Below are positions 1 to 9,039 of a DNA stretch of 64,000 nt, one piece after another. The stretch comes from JBNKFQ01 sp050289385 (GTDB lineage: Bacteria; Pseudomonadota; Gammaproteobacteria; Pseudomonadales; Porticoccaceae). A program made the position numbers and the translations under genes. Location of the stretch: positions 1 through 64,000 of the forward strand of contig JBNKFQ010000134.1 in NCBI GenBank assembly GCA_050289385.1. The letters run 5' to 3'. Every line of letters begins with the position of its first letter. The stretch's first letter is position 1. The notes under the pieces were generated by a model, which saw only the letters and a program-made list of their open reading frames with translations, did not search any database and was not told the origin of the DNA.

Positions 1-240
1 CAGGCGCTGTTGCCCCTGAAAAAACGCCAGACAAGGCATGAGGAGAGAAGTTTGGTCATTCCAAATGAACGACGAATAACGCGGTATGGCGCTTTTTCAG
101 GGGCAACCCGAAGGGCCGGGCCCATTTTTTCCCTCAGCGGCACTTTCTTTGGCTGGAGAATCACTCGCTCATGTAGAATGACTACACCACGCTCATTCTG
201 CCTTGCTGATGAAAAAAATGGACTCCGGCAGCGCCTGCTG
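1..240. repeat. Non-coding structured element with nested inverted repeats
   Basis: No convincing gene was found here. Positions 9-28 and 88-107 form an inverted repeat with 19 of 20 bases paired, enclosing about 59 nt. The first nine bases, CAGGCGCTG, are the reverse complement of 229-237, so the whole 240-bp block is bounded by short inverted ends. A further small inverted pair lies around 172-202. The reading frames through the block lack a plausible start and ribosome site. It could be a dispersed MITE-like repeat or a structured RNA. The left edge of the window may truncate it. From 241 to 398 I see only an AT-rich stretch and, at about 388-396, the GGAGGAGG ribosome site of the next gene. 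Confidence 0.5.
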
Positions 241-398
241 GGTAATTGTTAACGGCCCCTAGTAAAAAATTGAAAAAATATATTGGCTGGTGCGTTACAG
301 GGGCGGTAGTTACTTGAAATGAGAACTTCGCCAATCTGCTTTTTGGAGAAACGAAGATTTTCGGTGCTACCGTAATCCGTCGATTCCGGGAGGAGGTT

Positions 399-2879
399 AT
401 GACACCGTTTTGCACAAGCATATTAAAAAAACATTTTGTTGGTGTAGTTTCTACGCTGGCATTATTTACGTCTGCTTATACTGTTGCAGTACAAGCAGAA
501 GTTAAAGATTTTTCCATTCAGTCCCAGTCACTTGCTATTGCTCTTAACCGTTTTTCGGAGCAGGCAAACCTGGTCGTTGTTGCACCAGCAGAACTGGTGC
601 AGGACAAGCAGGCGCCGTTGGTTAATGGTGCAATGGAACCAGAAAAAGCATTGCAAATGCTGCTGGCAGGCACCAGTCTGAATTATAGGCGAGATCGGAG
701 TGGCACATTTATTATCTCTCAAAGCACTGCTGGAAATGGTGGTGTTGTCAGTGACAAAATTTTGGAAAAAGAACAAAAAAACCATAGACAATTAGAAGAG
801 GTGATCGTAACTGCTGAGAAAAGGGAAAAAAGTTTGCAAGATACGGCGATGGCGGTATCGGTGGTAACACCACTCGACTTTACCGAGTCTGGCCTCACCC
901 ATCTTGAAGACATTATTGGCTACACACCCGGTTTTACTTTTAAAAATACCGGAGGTGAGCCAGGCTCAGGAGGTGCGATTTCAGCGCGCGGTATTGCAGA
1001 CTTGGGTGGGAATGTGCCTGGTGTCGTTGCTGTTTACATCGATGATGTTCCCCTGACCAGTGCAAGTTCCCTGTCATCGTCATCGACGTTTGTCTTTGAT
1101 GGGCTGCTTGGTGATGTAGAGCGTGTCGAGTTGCTTAAAGGGCCGCAAGGTACAATTTATGGTGCAACCGCAGTGGGCGGCGCTCTGAAATACGTGACGC
1201 GTAAACCATCTCTGGATGAGATGAGAGCGTATGGTTCCATGGATCTCTCCAGCACTCAACAAGGTGGTTTTAACAAAATTTACAGTGGACAATTGAGTAC
1301 ACCAATTGTACAGGAGCGCTTGGCAGTGACATTGGCCGGTTTTTATGAAGATAATGCAGGTTTTGTGGATCGCGTTGATTCGGTCGGTAATGTTCTGGAA
1401 GAAGATGTCGATAATTTTGATAAATACGGTTTCTCCGCAGATATACTCTATCAGGCTACAGAAAAACTGGAATTTCGAGGTAGGTTGTTACGTCAAAAGA
1501 GTGATTATACCGGGTTGTCTATAGTCAATCTGTCACCCGCTACACAGCAGCCAGTATTTTCTCATTTTTCAAATACTAGATCACCCTTTATTCGCTCCAT
1601 CGAAAACAAGATTTATGCCGGCACAATAAGTTACCAATTTGAATGGGCCGAGTTCGTTTCAAGCACGAGTTACATAGAGGATTCTCGATACATAGAGCTT
1701 GATATTCCTTCCCTGACATCATTGATCGATGTTATTGACGGCAATCCTCCCGGAACGACAACATCCGCGCCGCTCCTTGCGGATTCATTTGGCGAAAAAT
1801 TTGTTCAGGAAGTGCGATTGACCTCAAAGATTGATGGTCCTGTAGAGTGGCTTATGGGATTGTATTACGCCAATGAAAAGTCCGGGTTTCCACAATCTCT
1901 GATAGGTCTGCCTACCAACTTTGTTTGGAGTATCATCGATTCGAAAAGTAATTACAAAGAAGTAGCAGCATTTGGCAATGTTACCTGGTATGTTACCAGT
2001 GATTTTGATCTGACGGTCGGTGCTCGTTTGAGTGATTCCACCTTTGATACGAAAGTTTTATCTGTGGGGTTCACAGGGACAGATCCAGTAGATGAATCAC
2101 TAAAAGCCACGGTAGATACCTGGTTATTTGCGGCAAGGTATCGGCCGTCGGAAGAGTTATCACTTTATCTGAGAGTGGCTAGTGGGTATCGCCCGGATCG
2201 ATCTGTGGTACCTGTTTTTGAACCTATGAATGGAACATTTAGTAATCCACTTGTTGGATCGGACAGTTTATGGAGTTACGAAGTGGGAGCAAAGGGTAAA
2301 TTTCTGGACGGACGATTTGTCTACGACGTGGCCTTGTGGAGCATTGATTGGACCAACATGCAGGTCCCTTTTCTGACTAGCCTCGGGCAGGGTAGTACCA
2401 CTAACCTTCCCGGTGGCGCCACTGCGGAAGGAGTTGAAGGGACGCTATCATTTTTTCCAACGGATCAGTTGACGATTCAGTCAGGCTTTTCTTATGCAGA
2501 CAGTACATTTAACAGAGATGAACCGCTACTGGGAGCGCTGCAAGGTCAACGTTTGCCTCTGTTACCGGATTGGCAGGCTTTTGTAAAGGCGCGCTATAGC
2601 TTTACAATTGGGGAGGCTACGGATGCATTTTGGGATATCGGAGTTCGGTATGAAGGGGTAACGCCGAATTCGTCTCTGAATGCATTGAGTATCATAGAAA
2701 TGGATGATCATGCAATAGTTGATCTCAGTGCTGGATGCAAAGTCAATGATATATGGATCAATATTTATACGACAAACTTGCTCAATGAGTATGCGTTTGC
2801 GAGTTTGGACAATAGTGGTAGTCTTGGAGTACCGGTTCGCCCACGCACGATCGGTGTCAATATTGGCTACCAATTTTAA
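399..2879 (+). CDS. TonB-dependent receptor with N-terminal STN domain
   Basis: This is an 826-residue outer-membrane TonB-dependent receptor. A signal peptide covers about residues 1-33. An STN (secretin/TonB short N-terminal) domain spans about 38-108, the type used by FecA-like receptors to signal to a FecR anti-sigma factor. The TonB box VIVTAEKRE lies near 134-142, followed by the plug (VERVELLKGPQGTIYG near 240) and a beta-barrel ending in the aromatic residue of GYQF. The start is preceded by a strong GGAGGAGG site. The STN domain predicts a sigma/anti-sigma partner, but none lies directly upstream; the nearest FecI/FecR pair is 750 bp downstream and has its own receptor. The substrate is unknown; the barrel style resembles receptors for organic ligands as much as siderophore receptors. 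Confidence 0.93.
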   Translation: MTPFCTSILKKHFVGVVSTLALFTSAYTVAVQAEVKDFSIQSQSLAIALNRFSEQANLVVVAPAELVQDKQAPLVNGAMEPEKALQMLLAGTSLNYRRDRSGTFIISQSTAGNGGVVSDKILEKEQKNHRQLEEVIVTAEKREKSLQDTAMAVSVVTPLDFTESGLTHLEDIIGYTPGFTFKNTGGEPGSGGAISARGIADLGGNVPGVVAVYIDDVPLTSASSLSSSSTFVFDGLLGDVERVELLKGPQGTIYGATAVGGALKYVTRKPSLDEMRAYGSMDLSSTQQGGFNKIYSGQLSTPIVQERLAVTLAGFYEDNAGFVDRVDSVGNVLEEDVDNFDKYGFSADILYQATEKLEFRGRLLRQKSDYTGLSIVNLSPATQQPVFSHFSNTRSPFIRSIENKIYAGTISYQFEWAEFVSSTSYIEDSRYIELDIPSLTSLIDVIDGNPPGTTTSAPLLADSFGEKFVQEVRLTSKIDGPVEWLMGLYYANEKSGFPQSLIGLPTNFVWSIIDSKSNYKEVAAFGNVTWYVTSDFDLTVGARLSDSTFDTKVLSVGFTGTDPVDESLKATVDTWLFAARYRPSEELSLYLRVASGYRPDRSVVPVFEPMNGTFSNPLVGSDSLWSYEVGAKGKFLDGRFVYDVALWSIDWTNMQVPFLTSLGQGSTTNLPGGATAEGVEGTLSFFPTDQLTIQSGFSYADSTFNRDEPLLGALQGQRLPLLPDWQAFVKARYSFTIGEATDAFWDIGVRYEGVTPNSSLNALSIIEMDDHAIVDLSAGCKVNDIWINIYTTNLLNEYAFASLDNSGSLGVPVRPRTIGVNIGYQF

Positions 2880-2996
2880 CTTGTAGAAGCCCGGATTTCG
2901 CCTTGCCACACCCAAGCTACAAGGCTGGTACCGTAGCACATAGTGTCAGGTTGGGTTTATTGTTTTAACCAGGAAAAATCATTACCATCTAATCGA

Positions 2997-3031
2997 AAAG
3001 GATTGCCGTGTAAATTGCACGGCAATCCTTT
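2997..3031. terminator. Perfect 14-bp hairpin terminator
   Basis: AAAGGATTGCCGTG at 2997-3010 pairs perfectly with 3018-3031 across a 7-nt loop. The stem carries A residues on one side and T residues on the other, so it could terminate in both directions. It lies about 120 bp after the TonB receptor stop codon. Confidence 0.7.
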
Positions 3032-3385
3032 ATCTCCATTATCTTCCACTATTTCTATATTGTGTAGAATACCAACACAAACCAGTACTTAACTGCCATT
3101 TCTGGTGCGATATTTTGCGCTGGGCAGTTTGAACATATAAAAAAGAGCCAACCGAAGGGCAAAGAAACATAAAAATTTATAAACTTGCCAATGCTTTATG
3201 CATTGCCTTGTTCGGCTGACCACGACTGGTGTATCCATGAGTAAGGGAGACTTTGATCACTTTATGTGGGTTACCATGACACAGAATGGCCCGGTCTTCG
3301 CCAATCTGCTGTTGGATGGCATACTGGATGAGCGCGGCAAGATTCCGGCGAGTGGTGACAAACTCAAATTCCGCAAGGCGTAACC

Positions 3386-3413
3386 CGAACAAACATAACC
3401 GAACAAACATTAC
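3386..3413. repeat. Two-copy 14-bp direct repeat
   Basis: CGAACAAACATAAC at 3386-3399 is followed directly by CGAACAAACATTAC at 3400-3413, 13 of 14 bases identical. It lies just after the stop of the small 48-codon frame. Function unknown. Confidence 0.6.
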
Positions 3414-3435
3414 CGCGACTTATACCGTTGTTTTT

Positions 3436-3474
3436 CTACCTTTGGGGCGCATTAACCTGCGCCCGGTAGCTTTT
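3436..3474 (+). terminator. Terminator-like hairpin
   Basis: CTACC (3436-3440) and GGGCGCA (3445-3451) pair with TGCGCCC (3458-3464) and GGTAG (3465-3469), leaving a four-base bulge and a six-base loop. A short T-rich tract follows. It could end transcription leaving the small remnant frame upstream. Confidence 0.45.
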
Positions 3475-3628
3475 CTATGGCTCACCGGCTTTCTGCCAGA
3501 ATCTGTCCACATGTTTGATTGTTGACCTTCATCGAGTATTTGCCGTTAATTTCTGCCCCTGGGGGGGTAAAGTCTCACTAAACCGTCTTTACTTTGTGAA
3601 TAAATAGCGATTAAAGGGCCTGGTCACG

Positions 3629-4216
3629 GTGGTTCGGCACTCGGACAACATAGTCAGCCTCAACAAGCGGCGAACAGATGCAAAAAAACAGGTGTTGGAG
3701 CGGCTCTATAACGAGCATGGTTCCCGCCTGCGCGCCTTTCTGCGCGTGCGTTTAAACAGCGACGAAGATCATGAGGATCTGATTCAGGACGTATTTGTTC
3801 GCCTTGCCGGGCTGGATAACCTGGCCGAGAAACTTACTCGGCAGACTAGCAGCGCTCGCGCCTATGTGTTTTCCATCGCCAATAATCTGATTGTCGACCT
3901 GCTGCGCCGCAAGGCAGTGCGGCGGCCCCATGATGTGGGGCAACTGGAGCATATGCCAGATGTAGAGGTCAATGTCAGCCCCGAATCCATTGTTTCAACT
4001 GACGAGCAACTGGCACTGGTCAAACAGCGAATTCTTGAACTCAGCCCCCGCGTCCAGCACGCGTTTGTGCTGAGTCGCTTTCAGTTTATGAATTATCGGC
4101 AGATCGCGGCAGAGATGAATGTCCCGGTAAAACGGGTAGAGAAATATATAGCGAAAGCCCTCTCCAGGCTGCGCGAAAAACGGGAACCTGAATCAGGTCA
4201 TGGTACTCGATCATGA
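3629..4216 (+). CDS. ECF RNA polymerase sigma factor, FecI type
   Basis: A 195-residue extracytoplasmic-function sigma factor. Region 2 lies at about 27-65 (LYNEHGSRLRAFLRVRL, EDLIQDVFVRL) and region 4 at about 138-183 (LSPRVQHAFVLSRF, with a helix-turn-helix around NYRQIAAEMNVPVKRVEKYI). It should direct RNA polymerase to the promoter of the adjacent TonB receptor when its FecR partner is activated. The stop overlaps the fecR-like start by 4 nt, a coupling typical of fecI-fecR pairs. The start is a GTG with a weak ribosome site, so a few residues could shift. Confidence 0.93.
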   Translation: MVRHSDNIVSLNKRRTDAKKQVLERLYNEHGSRLRAFLRVRLNSDEDHEDLIQDVFVRLAGLDNLAEKLTRQTSSARAYVFSIANNLIVDLLRRKAVRRPHDVGQLEHMPDVEVNVSPESIVSTDEQLALVKQRILELSPRVQHAFVLSRFQFMNYRQIAAEMNVPVKRVEKYIAKALSRLREKREPESGHGTRS

Positions 4217-5259
4217 TTTATAATATGGATAAAAAACGTGCCGACAGGTACATAGTGCGCCTGCTATCGGATGAATACAGTCAGGCTGATGTCGACGAGA
4301 TCAGAAGCTGGCAGTCGGCACACCCCGATCATCATTCGGAACTTGAAGCTGCGGCCGAGTGCTGGGCTGATGTCGAGGGGTTGAGCAGTGATCCGGATAT
4401 CATTGCCCTGGGTCAGCGCCGTTATTTTGCGACACCCTCGGGCAAGTTCTGGCCGCGAATTGCCGTGGCGGCGAGTTTGCTGTTGGCCGTTCTTGTCGGC
4501 TACCTGACTATCCTTAATCCGTGGAACTCGCAAAGCGATGGCGCATTGCACTCTAGCATACAACGCTATGTAACGCGCATTGGCGAACAAAAGACAATAT
4601 CTTTGCCGGATGGCAGCAAACTGACCCTCAATACCGGTTCACAAGTATTGGTTGACTACTCAAATCAATACCGTCGCGTGATATTTGACCAGGGTGAGGT
4701 GTTTTTTGACGTTGCCAAAAATATCGACAAGCCGTTTATTGTGGAAATTGACGATCAGTCGGTCACTGTTTTGGGGACTCAATTCAATATTCGCAAACTT
4801 CCCGAGCAACAGTTGATTGTTGCCGTTGTAGAAGGCCTGGTTGGTGTCCATGCAAAATCGGAAGTGGTGTCACAGGCTGCACAGGATTTTTCTGCGATGG
4901 AAGGAAATCTGACGGTAGATCGCGCAAACCAGTACCGCTTGAGCGCTGGCTGGGTCGCGCAATTTGATGCGCGTGAGGAAACTATTACCGCGTTTAGCAC
5001 AGACCAGATAGAGCGCTATGCGAGTTGGCGCAGTGGCAATATTCGGTTTAACAAAGAACCGCTCAGTCAGATTGTTAAAGAAATAAATCGTTACAGCGGT
5101 AAAAAAATATTGATTGAAGATGCTTCGGTAATGGCTATGAAAGTTAACGCTGTATTTAATGTTAATCGGCTGGATGTCGCTCTTACAGGTTTGGAGGCAT
5201 CACTGCCAATCAATATTGCGCGGTACAGTGATCGTTATGTCATCACCGCAAAAAATTAA
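4213..5259 (+). CDS. FecR-family anti-sigma / sigma regulator
   Basis: A 348-residue inner-membrane regulator of the FecI-type sigma factor just upstream. A DUF4880-like cytoplasmic N-terminus covers about 1-50. One membrane segment lies at about 92-114 (IAVAASLLLAVLVGYL). The FecR periplasmic domain follows at about 125-220 (RIGEQKTISLPDGSKLTLNTGS), then a C-terminal DUF4974-like domain at about 270-345. The periplasmic part should contact the STN domain of the receptor encoded next. Translation is coupled to the sigma gene by an ATGA overlap. The 93-bp gap to the receptor gene probably contains the FecI-dependent promoter. Confidence 0.92.
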   Translation: MIYNMDKKRADRYIVRLLSDEYSQADVDEIRSWQSAHPDHHSELEAAAECWADVEGLSSDPDIIALGQRRYFATPSGKFWPRIAVAASLLLAVLVGYLTILNPWNSQSDGALHSSIQRYVTRIGEQKTISLPDGSKLTLNTGSQVLVDYSNQYRRVIFDQGEVFFDVAKNIDKPFIVEIDDQSVTVLGTQFNIRKLPEQQLIVAVVEGLVGVHAKSEVVSQAAQDFSAMEGNLTVDRANQYRLSAGWVAQFDAREETITAFSTDQIERYASWRSGNIRFNKEPLSQIVKEINRYSGKKILIEDASVMAMKVNAVFNVNRLDVALTGLEASLPINIARYSDRYVITAKN

Positions 5260-5352
5260 ATTCCACCAGGGGGGGTGAGCAAGCAGTCGCCCGTTTAGAT
5301 AGCGGATGCCGAACGGGTCGATTGTCGGCAGTACAATCAAAGAGGTGGAGTT

Positions 5353-7731
5353 ATGAATAAGTTAAAAGTTGAGGGAAGCATGAGTAAGCGTCCAGATACC
5401 AATAACATGAAAAATACAAGACGCAATCGGCTGGCAATCAGTGTTGCTGCATCAATACTCCTGTCCGGTGCCTGTACCAATTTGCTGGCGGACAACGATA
5501 AATTCGATATCAATATAAAATCGCAATTAACTGAGACGGCATTGCTTGAATTGGCGGAAAACGCCAGCGTGCAGATTGTGTTTCCTGATGGTTTGGGGGT
5601 GCAGACAAAATCGCCGGCAATTCGTGGGCAATTTACTATCAGTCAAGCCCTGGACACAATGCTAAAAGGATCTGGGCTGGTTTATGAATTTGTGTCTGAT
5701 GACATGGTGCTGATTAAACAAGAAGAAAGTGAAGGTCGTGCACGTAGTACCAGTACTCAGGAAAAAGAAATATTAGAAGAGCTGATTGTCACGGCTCAAA
5801 AACGTGAGCAAAGTGTCAAGGACGTACCGATCAGTATCGTTGCGATGGGTGCCGAGGAGATTGAAAAAAGAGGAATCACTAACCTGGAGGACTTGTCTTT
5901 TGCTGTGCCGGGTTTGCAGGTCCTTGACACAGGCTCGTGGTCTCGGACTATTTTCTTGCGCGGCGTTGGTAATGGATCAGGCGACTTGCCTTTGATTGGT
6001 ATCTACCTTGACGAATCGGCCGTAACCACCGGTTTGAAGTTTTCTCAGATAGACTTGCGTACCTTCGATATTGATCGTGTTGAGGTGCTTCGCGGACCTC
6101 AAGGCACACTTTACGGTCAGGGTTCTATGGGGGGGACTATTCGCTATATCACCAATAATCCTGAATTCGATAACTTTTCCCTCAAAACCAATGTGTCAGC
6201 TTCATTTACACAAGATGGATCGCCCGGGCAAAAAATTGAAGGGGCTGTCAATATTCCCGTTGTTGAAGATGAACTGGCTTTTCGTGTGGCGGCATTGTTT
6301 GAAAATTATGGCGGCTGGATTGATCAGCCCGCCGCCGCTGCCGAAGATGTCAACGATCAGAATATTTCCAGTATAAAAATAAAGGGTCGATGGGCGCCAT
6401 CGGAACAACTGCAAGTAGACGCCATGCTGTTGAGTCATCGCAATGATGCTGGCCTGCCAAATCAGGAAGATTCAAATGGCAATTTTACACAAGCATTTAA
6501 TTTGACCACTCTGGCATCTACCCAAAGCGATTACGATATATACAATTTGACATTTAATTATGACTTTGACAGCTTCAGCTTGTTGAGTTCAAGTAACTAT
6601 ATCGATGTTCTTTCAGACGCAGATCAACGAGGTTATATAGATATTTCCGGATATCATTACCTCGCACTGAAATGGCGTGTAGCGTCCCAAACATTTAACC
6701 AGGAAATTCGACTGGGCTCTAATGGATCGGGCCCCTGGCAGTGGACTGTCGGTGCCTATTATCAAGATGCTGACCTGGATTATACACAGCAATATTTGTA
6801 TGACATACCAGCACCAGCAGGTGGACCTTTGCCGCCGGTTATTCCGTTTCAATCAATCTACGTCTCGGAAAGTTGGTCTGTTTTTGCGAACACCAGTTAT
6901 GCCTTGACTGATCAACTTGAAGTGGGCGCTGGCTTGCGATATTTCGAAGATGAGCAAGGCGATGGTACCCAGGTAGGAAATTTTGATTCTGTTGACCCAA
7001 GACTTTATGTCAATTACGACTTCAATGAAGACGTAAAAGCCTATGCCAGTATTGCCAAAGGGTTTCGTAGCGGTGGGTTTAATTTTGACTTTTTGGGGCA
7101 GCCGCCATTTGAGCCTGAGAGTATCTGGACTTATGAGCTTGGCAGCAAAATGTCTGTCTTTGATGGTCGCCTTGATGCAGAGGTGGCGCTATTTTACAGC
7201 GACTACAAGGATTATGTGACGTTTGGCATCAATCAGGCAACACAGATTGCATACTACTTTAACGCTGGTAACGCCGAAATCAAAGGGGTTGATTGGGATT
7301 TTGCCTGGCGTGCAACTGATGATTTGCAACTGATTTTTAACGGCTCATATATTGATGCAAAAATTAGTGAAGTTGATCCGTCTGCACTGTTTATTGCGCC
7401 AGGAGATCGTATCGATAATATTCCCGAGTTTCAGTATGGCTTGTCAGCTATTTGCGATTTTATGACAGGGGATAAACCGGGTTTCGTTCGGGTTGACTAC
7501 AGCCACCGCGGTGAAACCACATCTCCGCTCTCTATCGGTCCATCAGGTGTTATCAAGCTGCTAAATATCAAGTTTGGTTGGCAGTGGAATGAAAACCTGT
7601 CTTTTGGGTTATTTGCCAAAAACTTGTTGAATGAGCGTGAATATTTTGCGCCACCGACTACGTTGATCGGAGCTGAAGCTCGTACTCGCCCTCGTACTAT
7701 CGGTATTGAGATCGGTGCAGAGTTTAATTAA
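5353..7731 (+). CDS. TonB-dependent receptor with STN domain, FecIR partner
   Basis: A 792-residue TonB-dependent transducer. After a signal sequence ending near residue 47, the STN domain covers about 50-118. The TonB box LIVTAQKRE is near 145, the plug motif VEVLRGPQGTLYG near 245, and the barrel runs to the C-terminus. The last residues are EFN, so the usual terminal aromatic residue is penultimate. The position directly after fecI and fecR makes it the likely output and input of that signalling set. The ribosome site GAGGTGGAG precedes ATG 5353. The ligand cannot be read from the sequence. Confidence 0.93.
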   Translation: MNKLKVEGSMSKRPDTNNMKNTRRNRLAISVAASILLSGACTNLLADNDKFDINIKSQLTETALLELAENASVQIVFPDGLGVQTKSPAIRGQFTISQALDTMLKGSGLVYEFVSDDMVLIKQEESEGRARSTSTQEKEILEELIVTAQKREQSVKDVPISIVAMGAEEIEKRGITNLEDLSFAVPGLQVLDTGSWSRTIFLRGVGNGSGDLPLIGIYLDESAVTTGLKFSQIDLRTFDIDRVEVLRGPQGTLYGQGSMGGTIRYITNNPEFDNFSLKTNVSASFTQDGSPGQKIEGAVNIPVVEDELAFRVAALFENYGGWIDQPAAAAEDVNDQNISSIKIKGRWAPSEQLQVDAMLLSHRNDAGLPNQEDSNGNFTQAFNLTTLASTQSDYDIYNLTFNYDFDSFSLLSSSNYIDVLSDADQRGYIDISGYHYLALKWRVASQTFNQEIRLGSNGSGPWQWTVGAYYQDADLDYTQQYLYDIPAPAGGPLPPVIPFQSIYVSESWSVFANTSYALTDQLEVGAGLRYFEDEQGDGTQVGNFDSVDPRLYVNYDFNEDVKAYASIAKGFRSGGFNFDFLGQPPFEPESIWTYELGSKMSVFDGRLDAEVALFYSDYKDYVTFGINQATQIAYYFNAGNAEIKGVDWDFAWRATDDLQLIFNGSYIDAKISEVDPSALFIAPGDRIDNIPEFQYGLSAICDFMTGDKPGFVRVDYSHRGETTSPLSIGPSGVIKLLNIKFGWQWNENLSFGLFAKNLLNEREYFAPPTTLIGAEARTRPRTIGIEIGAEFN

Positions 7732-7759
7732 GACATACAGACTTTTCGCACAATAACAT

Positions 7760-7799
7760 TGCAAGCTAACTGCTTCACCATGTAGCCAGTTAGCTTGCA
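7760..7799. terminator. Perfect 13-bp hairpin after receptor gene
   Basis: TGCAAGCTAACTG at 7760-7772 pairs perfectly with 7787-7799 over a 14-nt loop, 28 bp after the receptor stop. No T-run follows, so it may be a weak terminator or an mRNA 3' stabiliser rather than a classical intrinsic terminator. Confidence 0.5.
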
Positions 7800-7832
7800 C
7801 ATTCATATTCAAGTCATTAAATCAGATCGTAT

Positions 7833-8963
7833 ATGGCAGCAGTAATGTCCAGTAGAATACAGCTCAGGTTAGTGTCGGTGGTATGTATGGCCACCGCTTT
7901 AATTAGTTTGTCCACTTTTTCTTTGGCAGAAACGCGTGGTTTTGTCGTCAGCTTTTTGCACGCTACGGGTTATAGCAACCCCGATAATTGTCCGCTAGGG
8001 GGCAACGGTGGCAGTTCTCAGGCGCAGTTCAGGTCATACAAGGCGGCGGGTTTTAGTAAAGAACGCCTGGCTGCCGTATTGCGTGGCGAGGAAGGTCCGA
8101 GCAATGGTGCAAGGTTGATCAAAGCCAGAATGTTGCGCGCTCGATATAACGGAAAACCGGCAAGAGTTACACTATTTCCGGGCAGTCTGCCCGACCCCCA
8201 CATGGAAACTGTAGTGGGCCCACAAGCCTTTGGTTTTGACCTGGATGGCAAAGGGCCAGACACGCCCAATACCTTTGAAGACCCTGAAACTCATGAGAAA
8301 GGTGTAGACAATCAGCTGTTCAGAGCCCTGGGCTGTTTTGTTAACTACAGTTCCAACCTGCCGATTCGCCCACTTGGCGAGCAGGATCTATGGCGCTCTT
8401 ATTTGCCGCTGGTAAATCCGCCCGCCTGGGTTTTGTCAATAACCGGCAGTAACTTCGAAAATGACAGCGATGTGAGTGTGTCCTTTTATCGAGCGGTAGA
8501 GCACCTTCGCTATGACCGGTCGGGGCAAGGCTTGGCGGATATTACCTATACAGTAGAGCCGAGTGATCGTACCTACGGTCATTTCAATGGTTCCATAAAA
8601 AACGGAATATTTACCTCTGAACCAGATTCAGTAAATGTGATGTTGGCCGGAGAGTTTCCCACCTTTACCAAATTTGATTTGAAAAATGCGCAATTGCGCC
8701 TGACCCTGGGCGTTAACCGTATGGCCGAAGGGTATATTGCCGGCTACCAGCCCTGGAAGGATTTTTTAATGCGCAACAACCACACAAATGAAGATCAGGG
8801 TACTGACCATGTAGCGCTTTACCATACCCTTAAACGTATGGCTGATGCAGAGCCCGACCCTGAAACAGGTCAAAATACAGCAATTTCAGCCACCTATCGT
8901 ATCGAAGCCGTTCCCGCCTTTCTGGTGCGTCCAGACGGAGCATTTATTACAGATGCCAATTGA
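7833..8963 (+). CDS. Secreted protein of unknown function
   Basis: 376 residues. I do not recognise the family. A signal peptide is visible up to about residue 33 (cleavage near SLAETRG). The mature part holds two cysteines (in NPDNCPLGG near 53 and RALGCFVNY near 168), many aromatic and Asp/Gly residues, and no CxxCH or lipobox. It starts a run of same-strand exported proteins (DUF1592-type, DUF1552, PF03640-like) with gaps under 80 bp, so it is probably part of one transcription unit with them and may be a secreted subunit or substrate-binding partner. A second ATG four codons later is also possible; neither has a clear ribosome site. Confidence 0.75.
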   Translation: MAAVMSSRIQLRLVSVVCMATALISLSTFSLAETRGFVVSFLHATGYSNPDNCPLGGNGGSSQAQFRSYKAAGFSKERLAAVLRGEEGPSNGARLIKARMLRARYNGKPARVTLFPGSLPDPHMETVVGPQAFGFDLDGKGPDTPNTFEDPETHEKGVDNQLFRALGCFVNYSSNLPIRPLGEQDLWRSYLPLVNPPAWVLSITGSNFENDSDVSVSFYRAVEHLRYDRSGQGLADITYTVEPSDRTYGHFNGSIKNGIFTSEPDSVNVMLAGEFPTFTKFDLKNAQLRLTLGVNRMAEGYIAGYQPWKDFLMRNNHTNEDQGTDHVALYHTLKRMADAEPDPETGQNTAISATYRIEAVPAFLVRPDGAFITDAN

Positions 8964-9039
8964 TTCGACTTTTTTATGAAACTCGAATTTATGTGAAAGG
9001 TTTGGCAGTGACAAAAAACTTTAAAGCAGTGAGTTTTAA

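Larger units (their letters stand above)
3032..3628. other. Gene-poor intergenic region, possible remnant
   Basis: About 600 bp without a convincing gene. A 48-codon frame at 3237-3383 (MSKGDFDHFM...) has no ribosome site and no family I recognise; it may be a decayed gene. It is followed by the 14-bp direct repeat at 3386-3413 and the hairpin at 3436-3469. The final 90 bp upstream of the sigma-factor gene are AT-rich with a run of seven G at about 3562 and probably hold its promoter, but no hexamer pair stands out. Confidence 0.45.

Noticed and set aside
3237..3383. 48-codon frame as a real gene
   Set aside because: No ribosome site, no recognised family and no operon context; kept only as a possible remnant in the intergenic description.
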